From JAVBLG01 sp031553655 (lineage in GTDB: Bacteria > Desulfobacterota > Desulfovibrionia > Desulfovibrionales > Desulfovibrionaceae), in contig JAVBLG010000103.1 in assembly GCA_031553655.1 (NCBI GenBank), positions 1 to 12,627 of the forward strand: a stretch of DNA of 12,627 bases, given 5' to 3'. Numbering within the stretch: the stretch's first letter is position 1; every line of letters begins with the position of its first letter. The notes beneath the pieces were generated by a model. The model was not told the DNA's origin and ran no database searches. It saw only the letters and a program-made list of their open reading frames with translations. Positions 1-4,877 of the stretch are shown one piece after another. A program made the position numbers and the translations under genes.

Positions 1-2
1 GC

Positions 3-131
3 CTGCGCCATACCTGCCGGTTGCGCGGTAAAAGAACATTCCAGGTTTTGGTTGATGCTTTTGAGGCGCTTTTTCAGAACAGGCAGCCTGATTTGGCGTG
101 GATTCAGACATCTCGCGGAGATACCCCGTGA
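3..131 (+). CDS. C-terminal end of a probable transposase (partial, 5' end outside window)
   Basis: An open frame runs from the window edge to a TGA at 129-131 and encodes about 42 residues with the core TCRLRGKRTFQVLVDAFEAL followed by a stretch ending QPDLAWIQ. The pattern of a basic TCRLRG segment, then a hydrophobic VLVDAF helix and a PDLAWI ending resembles the tail of IS66-type transposases as I recall them. That assignment is from memory and weak. The frame starting at base 1 is also open, up to 156, but its composition looks less protein-like. I see no terminal inverted repeat between this stop and the HAD gene at 195, so the insertion sequence may be degraded or may end differently. 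Confidence 0.3.
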   Translation: MRHTCRLRGKRTFQVLVDAFEALFQNRQPDLAWIQTSRGDTP

Positions 132-194
132 GCAGTTACGACTAAAATATGCCTGATTCCGTATTTCATTCTAAAAATACTTCATCCTCTTTCT

Positions 195-785
195 TTACGT
201 AAAAATTTCAGACAAACCTGCCACGCACCATGGTGTATTTTCGTCCTTGCCGGAGCGTTTCAAGTAATACGCCTGCATGCCGAGTTTCTTCGGCGTACTG
301 TAGTCGTTCTCCAAGGAGTCGCCGACCATCAGGACAGATGCAGGCTTAACGCCCAGCACCTCAAAGACATGGCGATAAATACTTTCTTCCGGCTTCCGGT
401 AACCCACGGCAAATGACCACGCGCAAGCGTCCGGGGAGAAGGGGAGTAGCTTCAAAAGTGGTTCAGCATACGGTGTAGCCAGATTGGACACAATGGCCCA
501 TTTCAGGCCGCGTTCTCTGAGTTTTTCCAAAACGGCTGGCACTTCCGGGTAAAGACGCATTGAAGCGACTTCCGCCGCAATGTCTTCTTCGATTTTTTGA
601 ATGACTTCCTGGGAGCATCCAGCCTCACAGGCTAGATCCGCAGGGGAGCTATCCCGCGTCATCAGGGTTTGGTAAGCATCAGCCACGCCAAAGGGCCAAG
701 CCTTGATAATCGGCTTGTATGGATTTCGTTTTTTGCGGATTTCGCAGAGTGTGCCGAATGCGTCAAAGAATATCGCTTGAATCAA
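195..785 (-). CDS. HAD-superfamily hydrolase (haloacid dehalogenase-like, subfamily IA type)
   Basis: This is a predicted cytoplasmic hydrolase or phosphatase of the HAD fold. All four motifs are visible, counted from the start chosen here. Motif I is FFDAFGTL with the nucleophile Asp8; the usual second Asp is Phe10, as in the DAYGTL form of haloacid dehalogenase relatives. Motif II is Ser100 in VSN, motif III is Lys131 in RKPEES, and motif IV is GDSLEND with Asp156 and Asp161. I chose a TTG start at 783-785 because AGAGG sits 8 bases upstream and motif I begins within a few residues, as is normal. The upstream ATG at 855-857 would add 24 residues that match nothing in the family. The substrate cannot be told from sequence. 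The length (196 residues) fits a small HAD protein. It stands alone, converging on the transposase tail, and may be element cargo. Confidence 0.8.
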   Translation of the reverse strand: MIQAIFFDAFGTLCEIRKKRNPYKPIIKAWPFGVADAYQTLMTRDSSPADLACEAGCSQEVIQKIEEDIAAEVASMRLYPEVPAVLEKLRERGLKWAIVSNLATPYAEPLLKLLPFSPDACAWSFAVGYRKPEESIYRHVFEVLGVKPASVLMVGDSLENDYSTPKKLGMQAYYLKRSGKDENTPWCVAGLSEIFT

Positions 786-873
786 ACCACCAACCTCTTT
801 TGTGTACGCAAAAAGGAAGCGTATAATTTGATAAAAGGCAGAATAACTTTGTGGCAATATAGCTCAATAAGTT

Positions 874-894
874 GTGAAACACAATTTGTTCCAC
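874..894. promoter_or_regulatory. Operator-like inverted repeat upstream of the HAD gene
   Basis: GTGAAACA (874-881) and TGTTCCAC (887-894) form an inverted repeat with 7 of 8 positions matching across a 5-base spacer. It lies in the AT-rich gap between the HAD gene and the XRE regulator gene, about 90 bases upstream of the HAD start. The size and symmetry suit a dimeric regulator. No clear sigma-70 promoter could be fixed beside it, so the role is a guess. Confidence 0.25.
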
Positions 895-1012
895 GCAAAA
901 TTATGATGGTGATTTTTTACAAGGCATTTCAAGGAGTTTTGCGGGAGGCTTGAGGTGGTGCTCCATTTTTTCTTCGATTTGCAACAGGGGGCTCTTATAT
1001 CTATATAGTGGT

Positions 1013-1318
1013 TTACGGCTCCTTTTTAGGGCGGCCAATTCTTTTAGCGGGTAAATTTTCAGTTACCGATTCTGGCAACGCCCCTGTTCGTAGCGCATGG
1101 TCGAGTTCAGAGATTAAAATCATAGGGGAAATATTCAGCGCGTTTGCTATACCAAAAAGCGTAGAAATTTTGGCCTCGTGGCGTCCGTTTTCCACACTTT
1201 GGATAAACCGCCGCCCAACGCCAGACGCATCGGCCAATTGGTACTGGGTTAAACCTTTGCGGAGACGGGCGGATTTTATGATTGCCCCGAAGCTTTCGCA
1301 TAAAAATTTCTGTTCCAT
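1013..1318 (-). CDS. XRE/Cro-CI family helix-turn-helix regulator
   Basis: This 101-residue protein is a single HTH_3-type DNA-binding domain. The region of residues 10-65 runs FGAIIKSARLRKGLTQYQLA, then a GVGRRFIQSVENGRH recognition segment and the helix FGIANALNISP, the standard five-helix XRE order. The C-terminus ends in a basic GRPKK tail that resembles an AT-hook. No ligand or peptidase domain is present. No Shine-Dalgarno sequence precedes the ATG at 1316-1318. A candidate promoter places the transcription start at or next to the A of the ATG, which suggests a leaderless mRNA. It is divergent from the CI-like gene at 1408 and shares its control region, so the two probably form a regulatory switch for the element. 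It is not a recognised named repressor. Confidence 0.87.
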   Translation of the reverse strand: MEQKFLCESFGAIIKSARLRKGLTQYQLADASGVGRRFIQSVENGRHEAKISTLFGIANALNISPMILISELDHALRTGALPESVTENLPAKRIGRPKKEP

Positions 1319-1324
1319 TTTGGC

Positions 1325-1353
1325 ATTAAACGATGGAAATACCCTATTGAAAA
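1325..1353 (-). promoter_or_regulatory. Leftward promoter for the XRE regulator, probably leaderless
   Basis: Reading the minus strand, TTTTCA (complement of 1348-1353) is followed after exactly 17 bases by TTTAAT (complement of 1325-1330). A start 7 bases downstream falls at 1318, the first base of the ATG. This fits the absence of any ribosome binding site there. The -35 box overlaps the -35 box of the rightward promoter, so the two promoters should compete for polymerase. Confidence 0.45.
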
Positions 1354-1375
1354 GAGGTGTCGGTGTCTCTATAAT
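1347..1375 (+). promoter_or_regulatory. Rightward sigma-70 promoter of the CI-like gene
   Basis: TTGAAA (1347-1352) and a perfect TATAAT (1370-1375) are separated by 17 bases. The spacer contains a tandem hexamer, GGTGTC at 1356-1361 and again at 1362-1367, which could be a repressor contact site. Translation begins 33-36 bases downstream of the -10 box behind AAGGAGG at 1398-1404. Confidence 0.72.
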
Positions 1376-1407
1376 GGTCGGGCTTAAACACTACGAAAAG
1401 GAGGGCA

Positions 1408-1791
1408 ATGATGAGACAGATAGAAACCATGACAAGCTTCCCTGACCAACTGAAACGCATCCTTTTTGCCACGAGCATCAAAACCCAAGTCGAACTCTCT
1501 GATTTCCTTGGCGTCAGGCAATCAGTGGTATCCGACGCCAAGAGGCGCGGTAAAATCCCGGCTGACTGGCTGCTTACCTTGATCTTGGCGAAAAACATAA
1601 ACCCGGAATGGGTTCTCACGGGCAGGGGCAGGCTTTTGCTTGAAGTCCCTACAGACAACTATGAAACAGCGGATACCACCAGAGAAAAGGCCGAATTCAA
1701 AGAGACTCTGAATCTGTTGCCGTCTCGAATGCTGGCAGAGGAATTGCTGCGGCGTGTTTCTGTGGCCGCAGTTGACAAATTTTCCCGTTAA
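1408..1791 (+). CDS. Phage CI repressor-like helix-turn-helix protein without peptidase domain
   Basis: The protein matches the N-terminal DNA-binding domain of the phage CI repressor family (Phage_CI_repr type). The region TQVELSDFLGVRQSVVSDAK is the helix-turn-helix, and the following IPADWLL...NPEWVLTGRGRL segment is the characteristic end of that domain. The remaining 45 or so residues are charged and helical. They do not resemble the LexA/S24 peptidase domain, so the usual RecA-triggered self-cleavage is not expected. Two adjacent ATGs occur at 1408 and 1411; the second is better spaced from AAGGAGG (1398-1404), giving 126 residues. The gene is divergent from the XRE regulator and likely represses one or both promoters between them. 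It ends just before a large inverted repeat. Confidence 0.86.
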   Translation: MMRQIETMTSFPDQLKRILFATSIKTQVELSDFLGVRQSVVSDAKRRGKIPADWLLTLILAKNINPEWVLTGRGRLLLEVPTDNYETADTTREKAEFKETLNLLPSRMLAEELLRRVSVAAVDKFSR

Positions 1792-1794
1792 GCA

Positions 1795-1852
1795 GGTAAA
1801 CGCCAAATGGGTTGTCGGCCATTCCAGCCGCTTTATCCATTTGGCGCTTACC
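1795..1852. repeat. Long inverted repeat between convergent genes (possible bidirectional terminator)
   Basis: GGTAAACGCCAAATGG (1795-1810) pairs with CCATTTGGCGCTTACC (1837-1852) over 16 positions with one mismatch. The 26-base loop carries a second small stem, CGGC (1816-1819) with GCCG (1827-1830). It sits 3 bases after the CI-like gene and 14 bases before the end of the leftward membrane-protein gene, which is where a shared terminator belongs. Neither side has a T-run, so classical intrinsic termination is doubtful. A protein binding site or transfer-related structure is also possible. Confidence 0.6.
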
Positions 1853-1866
1853 ATGCCTTTCCCCCC

Positions 1867-2301
1867 CTACTTCCAGCGGAGCATTATGAAAAACAAAAGC
1901 GCTGCCATGACCATCGGAGAGACGAGGGCCACGCAAATAATCCATTGCCAATAGTATTTATTCACTTCAGACACCATTTTCAAGGCCTCGTCGTAGACCT
2001 GCTGAGCTTTGGTGGCCGACATTTCACAGCGGTTCAGGCATTGTTCCATTCTGGCCGTTGCCTGGGAGATGACCTCAACGGGATAGGCCCTGACTTCGTG
2101 CGCGGCCCGTTGTACGTTCGAGGTCGAGTCTTTGATTGCTGTATGCAAGGCGCGCAAAGTTTTGATCAATTCGTCGTTGCTTTTCAGCCTGTTCATTTCC
2201 TGCTGGTTCAACAGATTTAGGCGCATTTCCAAAATCTCCGCCTCGTCCGGGCTGTTCGCTACGGCCTTGCTCAATTCCTGCGCTTTTTCCAACTTGCCCA
2301 T
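1867..2301 (-). CDS. Small mobilization-associated membrane protein (MobB-like by position)
   Basis: This 144-residue protein has a long helical, probably coiled-coil N-terminal part rich in Glu, Lys, Gln and Asn. A single hydrophobic segment follows at about residues 118-141 (WQWIICVALVSPMVMAALLF) and ends in a short basic tail, RWK, so it is a predicted tail-anchored inner-membrane protein. The ATG at 2299-2301 has AGAGGA 7 bases upstream. The gene begins inside the relaxase gene and overlaps it by 227 bases in another frame. The same arrangement is known for mobB within mobA of RSF1010, where MobB helps connect the relaxosome to the membrane transfer channel. I infer a similar role from position and topology, not from sequence similarity. 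Confidence 0.75.
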   Translation of the reverse strand: MGKLEKAQELSKAVANSPDEAEILEMRLNLLNQQEMNRLKSNDELIKTLRALHTAIKDSTSNVQRAAHEVRAYPVEVISQATARMEQCLNRCEMSATKAQQVYDEALKMVSEVNKYYWQWIICVALVSPMVMAALLFFIMLRWK

Positions 2302-3040
2302 GGTGTAATCCTCTATTTTGTAAAGATTTCCAGGTATATTTTTTGCCCAAGTCGCTACCCTTCAGGGCAATATCGTACAGACAAAAACTGATTCCGCTTA
2401 TTGTGCCGGTTGATGATTCATTCAATTTGACCTCTACGCCCCGCTTTTCCAAATGGGAGACGAAGACACTCAAGGCCATGGGGCGAACAAGGGTTTCATC
2501 GATCATTTTTTGTAAACGCATGCGTGCCGAAGCCTCACCTGTGCGCAATACATGCTCTATTTCTCCCTTGCTCAGTGTTTTGCGTTCCGCCTCCCGGCTG
2601 GGTTCAACCGTTTTCAGTCCGTATTCCTGCTCCAGACGGCGCATGATGGCCTCCTGGCGTTTATAGTCTTGCGAATCACTGACAACGGAGCCATCCATGC
2701 CGATTCTGTTGACCAGAATGTGAATGTGCGGATGCTCGGTGTCCGTATGTTTACTGATCACATACTGATTATTTTTAAAGCCCATATTCTCCAGATAGTC
2801 GTGGGCTACCTCCTTCCACTGCTCATCCTTAAGCGCTTCATCAGGCGCTATGCTCAGGCTCACATGGCATACGGCCTTGCCGAGGTTGGGGCGTAAAGCA
2901 CGTATGCTGCCGAACTCACGCGCCAGCGTGCGCGGGTTTGTTCCGGCCATATTGGTTTCCAGAATATGCCCTTTCTGTTTTTGCAGGTCATATTCCAGAG
3001 CGCCACGAAAGCCCTTGCCCTTAATCAGCTTGGCGATCAT
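2075..3040 (-). CDS. Relaxase / mobilization nuclease (MobA/VirD2, PF03432 type)
   Basis: The relaxase nicks one strand at oriT and stays covalently bound to it for conjugative transfer. From the start MIAKLIKGKGFRGALEY the likely catalytic tyrosine is Tyr17. The metal-binding motif HTDTEHPHIH gives His98, Asp100, His103, His105 and His107, and His59 lies in the CHVSLS strand. The domain extends to about residue 240 with SGISFCLYDIALKGSDLGKK, a conserved ending in this family. I chose the ATG at 3038-3040 because the family starts there; the ATG at 3097 adds 19 residues that are the shadow of mobC. The last 75 or so residues are Gly, Arg and Gln rich and overlap the membrane-protein gene. The start overlaps the mobC end by 20 bases, implying coupled translation. 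No primase or helicase domain is present. Confidence 0.94.
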   Translation of the reverse strand: MIAKLIKGKGFRGALEYDLQKQKGHILETNMAGTNPRTLAREFGSIRALRPNLGKAVCHVSLSIAPDEALKDEQWKEVAHDYLENMGFKNNQYVISKHTDTEHPHIHILVNRIGMDGSVVSDSQDYKRQEAIMRRLEQEYGLKTVEPSREAERKTLSKGEIEHVLRTGEASARMRLQKMIDETLVRPMALSVFVSHLEKRGVEVKLNESSTGTISGISFCLYDIALKGSDLGKKYTWKSLQNRGLHHGQVGKSAGIEQGRSEQPGRGGDFGNAPKSVEPAGNEQAEKQRRIDQNFARLAYSNQRLDLERTTGRARSQGLSR

Positions 3041-3404
3041 GCCCTGCCCCCAACAAATCCAGGCGTAAAAGCCTGACCTGCTCCCGCACTGCCGCAAGCA
3101 TGTCAGCGGCGATCAAAATGCGCCCCTCATGCGCTGCCCTGGCCAACTGGTTAAGGTTGGCCGCAAGCCGCGCCAGATCCGCATAGGCCTGCCGGTTCAC
3201 AGCCGGAACAGGCGGACGCGGGCACATGCGCGAAAGCGCGGCAAGGCGCATCCAAACCGTGGGCGGCACGCCCTGGCTGTCGGCCTTGCGTTGAATCTCG
3301 TTCCATTCTTTGGAGTTCAACCGGACGCCAATAGTCTTTTGCCGCACATCTTCCGGCAGACTTCTGGGGCGTCCGTTTCTACCTTTTGCCTTATATGTCT
3401 TCAT
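3021..3404 (-). CDS. mobC: MobC-type relaxosome accessory protein
   Basis: MobC proteins bind oriT DNA and help open it for the relaxase. This one has 127 residues. The N-terminus is basic (RNGRPRSLPEDVR), followed by a segment that looks like a ribbon-helix-helix fold (TIGVRLNSKEWNEIQRKA). The typical MobC helix AYADLARLAANLNQLARAAH lies at about residues 73-92, with a further helix to the end. The ATG at 3402-3404 begins MKTYKAKGRNGRP. The gene is translationally coupled to the relaxase downstream by a 20-base overlap. Upstream lies a run of hairpins that I propose as oriT. Confidence 0.9.
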   Translation of the reverse strand: MKTYKAKGRNGRPRSLPEDVRQKTIGVRLNSKEWNEIQRKADSQGVPPTVWMRLAALSRMCPRPPVPAVNRQAYADLARLAANLNQLARAAHEGRILIAADMLAAVREQVRLLRLDLLGAGHDRQAD

Positions 3405-3432
3405 GGCTATCTCGCGTTTTTGCTTTGGCCCC

Positions 3433-3485
3433 GCAGGGCAAGACGTTTCAAAGCGCAGCGCGGAAACATGGCTTGCTACAAGCCA
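3433..3485 (-). other. Candidate origin of transfer (oriT)
   Basis: The segment just upstream of mobC has two mutually exclusive hairpins. One is TGGCTTG (3469-3475) with CAAGCCA (3479-3485), a perfect 7-base stem with a CTA loop. The other nests GCAAG (3438-3442) with CTTGC (3472-3476) and GTTTC (3445-3449) with GAAAC (3463-3467). On the minus strand, CTTGCCCTGC follows the GAAAC arm. It resembles the (Y)CCTG|C nick consensus of MOBP/VirD2 systems, with the nick between 3434 and 3433. This rests on position and form only. Confidence 0.4.
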
Positions 3486-3513
3486 ATCGCTGGCGGATGC
3501 TCATCTGTAGGGC

Positions 3514-3561
3514 GGCTGTCCCACCGTCCCCGTGCCTGGGGCTGGGACAATGGGACAGGCC
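3514..3561. repeat. Inverted repeat made of TGGGACA units downstream of the RepA-like gene
   Basis: CTGTCCCAccGTCCC (3516-3530) is the reverse complement of GGGACaaTGGGACAG (3544-3558) at 13 of 15 positions, and flanking GCGG and CCGC extend the symmetry with one bulged base. Each arm holds two GGGAC units. The right arm shares AATGGGACAG (3549-3558) with 4812-4821 and TGGGACAAT (3543-3551) with 4835-4843. There is no T-run, so it is more likely a protein-binding or replication site than a simple terminator. Confidence 0.65.
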
Positions 3562-3565
3562 GCAA

Positions 3566-4354
3566 TCAACAGTGTCGTTCCAGGCGTTTTTTCAGCCGAT
3601 GCACTGAAGATTTGGACAGGCCCATTTCCTCCGCACAGTCGCGCAGGCTGAGGCCTTCGTCCAAAAGCTGCCTGAGCTGCTCCATCTCCACATCCGCCAA
3701 ATCCTGCACATCCCATTGCAGTGCGTTACCTTCAGTCTTGAGATGCACTTCAAATGGCTTGGCTTCATCGCCCACAATTCCACGCGCTTTGGTGAGCAGC
3801 ACTTCAAAACGCGCTCCCTCGGCCATGCTGTATCTACGCGGGCGACGTAAACTTATGATCGTGTCCATCACATCCTCGCGGGCGGATGTGCCGCGCTGGT
3901 CTCCGGATTTGCCCGCATGGTGGATCAATAAAACCGACATGCCTCGCCGCCTCAAATCCAGCAGCCAGCTTTGCATGGGCTGCCAGTATTGAGACTCATT
4001 CTCTTTTCCCGTACGGCAAAGGGTTGAAAGGTTGTCGAGAACAAGCATGTTTACTCCAGAGAGAAAAGGCTCAAGAGCGCGCTGCCCCGCCACTGTGGAC
4101 AAATCCGGCATAGGCCGGGGCTGCATATCCGGAGTAAGTATGCATAGGTTTTTCATGGCATGGGGCGGAGCGGCCATGCCCAGGGCCAGAGCGGACAAAC
4201 GCTCTTGCATGGCCAAGGCGGGCATTTCCCCATCCACATAAAGTACCTGCCTGGCGGTAGGGGCTTGCCAATTGTAAACAGATAATCCACCGGCCACAGC
4301 CAGGGCCACGCTGAGAGCGGCAAAGGTTTTACCGATGCCGCGCGGCGCAAACAT
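3566..4354 (-). CDS. RepA-like hexameric ATPase/helicase, N-terminus lost to a frameshift
   Basis: This is a RecA-fold ATPase of the plasmid RepA / AAA_25 type, expected to act as a replicative helicase or loader for the excised element. Within this reading frame Walker A is APRGIGKT (residues 3-10), YVDGEM lies at 40-44, Walker B is MLVLDN (103-108), and the downstream HHAGKSGDQRGTSARED motif lies at 145-161. A C-terminal helix-turn-helix is visible at about 236-258 (LRDCAEEMGLSKSSVHRLKK). The frame is open upstream to 4402 and reads LLNPVIPTQGIVIM directly before the Walker A, so the ATG at 4352-4354 is internal to the natural domain. The missing N-terminus lies in another frame at 4387-4503. 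Either the gene is inactive, or a short product starts at 4354, or the base call is wrong. Confidence 0.82.
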   Translation of the reverse strand: MFAPRGIGKTFAALSVALAVAGGLSVYNWQAPTARQVLYVDGEMPALAMQERLSALALGMAAPPHAMKNLCILTPDMQPRPMPDLSTVAGQRALEPFLSGVNMLVLDNLSTLCRTGKENESQYWQPMQSWLLDLRRRGMSVLLIHHAGKSGDQRGTSAREDVMDTIISLRRPRRYSMAEGARFEVLLTKARGIVGDEAKPFEVHLKTEGNALQWDVQDLADVEMEQLRQLLDEGLSLRDCAEEMGLSKSSVHRLKKRLERHC

Positions 4355-4386
4355 GATTACAATACCCTGAGTGGGAATTACCGGGT

Positions 4387-4503
4387 TCAGCAGAAATCCC
4401 TTTCAGGAAGTTTCATGGTCAGGAATTCGCCCATAGTCACCACCACAAAAACAGGAAGTTCGGATTTTGGTTCAGGCTTTACGCCTTCGTTCTGGCTCAT
4501 CTG
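4387..4503 (-). pseudogene. N-terminal fragment of the RepA-like ATPase, cut off by frameshift
   Basis: The fragment encodes 38 residues beginning MSQNEGVKPEPK and ending TMKLPERDFC before a TGA at 4387-4389. GAGGTGG lies about 5 bases upstream of the ATG at 4501-4503, just after the AlpA gene. The segment VVVTMGEFLTMKLPERDF is what normally precedes the PVIPTQG...RGIGKT region in this ATPase family, as I remember it. Adding one base in TTCTGCTG near 4390-4395 joins it to the downstream frame as PERDFLLNPVIPTQG. That would restore one protein of about 300 residues from 4503 to 3566. Confidence 0.72.
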
Positions 4504-4514
4504 TTCCACCTCGT

Positions 4515-4724
4515 TCAGCGGGAAGCGATAAAGGCGCGGATGTCGTCTACCCGCCAGACTGTTGTTTTCGGCCCAAGCTTGACCGGCTGCGGAAAGTCGC
4601 CGGATTTGACGCCTTCCCAAAACTTGGTCTTGCCGATGCCGAGAACATGCAGCACTTGCGGCAGGCGGGCGAAACCCTCCTTCGGCAACTGATTGAATTC
4701 CGGATCTGTGTTCTGGTTTTTCAT
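4515..4724 (-). CDS. AlpA-family DNA-binding regulator (excisionase-like)
   Basis: This 69-residue protein is a single winged-helix or MerR-like DNA-binding domain of the AlpA / HTH_17 type. The region GFARLPQVLHVLGIGKTKFW is the recognition helix pair. The following GDFPQPVKLGPKTTVWRVDD segment is the hallmark wing, and a final IRAFIASR helix ends it. AlpA proteins activate or act as excision factors in P4-like prophages and IMEs. The ATG at 4722-4724 has GGAG about 10 bases upstream. The gene is followed after 11 bases by the RepA-like gene start at 4503. It lies just downstream of an intrinsic terminator and the TGGGACA repeats, which suggests controlled expression of the alpA-repA-mob unit. 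Confidence 0.87.
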   Translation of the reverse strand: MKNQNTDPEFNQLPKEGFARLPQVLHVLGIGKTKFWEGVKSGDFPQPVKLGPKTTVWRVDDIRAFIASR

Positions 4725-4753
4725 TGCTTTTCTGCTCCATGTTTTATGGGCCG

Positions 4754-4797
4754 AAAAAAAACGAATCGGCCCGTATTTGTTCGATACAGGCCGACTC
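4754..4797 (-). terminator. Intrinsic terminator in the alpA leader (possible attenuator)
   Basis: On the minus strand GAGTCGGCCTGTAT (4797-4784) and ATACGGGCCGATTC (4776-4763) pair over all 14 positions, counting two G-U pairs, with a 7-base loop. A short CG step and eight T residues follow (complement of 4754-4761). It ends only about 30 bases before the alpA start, leaving no room for a promoter in between. It therefore stops read-through from the integrase side and, if the alpA promoter lies upstream, could attenuate alpA-repA-mob. Confidence 0.88.
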
Positions 4798-4803
4798 TAA
4801 AAC

Positions 4804-4877
4804 GTCCCTCTAATGGGACAGTCAAGTAATTAAGTGGGACAATATTATCTAAAAAAAAGGACAAACAATATGGGACA
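4804..4877. repeat. Iteron-like TGGGACA repeats upstream of alpA
   Basis: TGGGACA occurs at 4814-4820, 4835-4841 and 4871-4877, with a degenerate AAGGACA at 4857-4863 and an inverted GTCCC at 4804-4808. The first three units start 21 and 22 bases apart, about two helical turns. The same words recur at 3516-3558, beyond the other end of the RepA-like gene. The region is AT-rich. This could be a replication origin with iterons or an operator array. Confidence 0.6.

Noticed and set aside
161..180. GTATTT/AAATAC stem after the HAD gene as a terminator
   Set aside because: Only six A-T rich pairs and no following T-run; too weak to call.
1..1900. Search for the far attachment copy of the tRNA 3' end
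   Set aside because: No stretch matching GGCGGAGAGGGTGGGATTC was found by eye, so the left end of the element is not assigned.
3129..3992. Plus-strand frame of 287 codons across mobC and the RepA-like gene
   Set aside because: It runs opposite two recognised genes and through the oriT-like region; Arg/Ser/Cys-rich composition is typical of a shadow.
4797..4825. TTGACT (minus strand, complement of 4820-4825) as the alpA promoter -35
   Set aside because: The base 17 positions on reads TTTTAG, a poor -10, and the start would fall inside the terminator stem.
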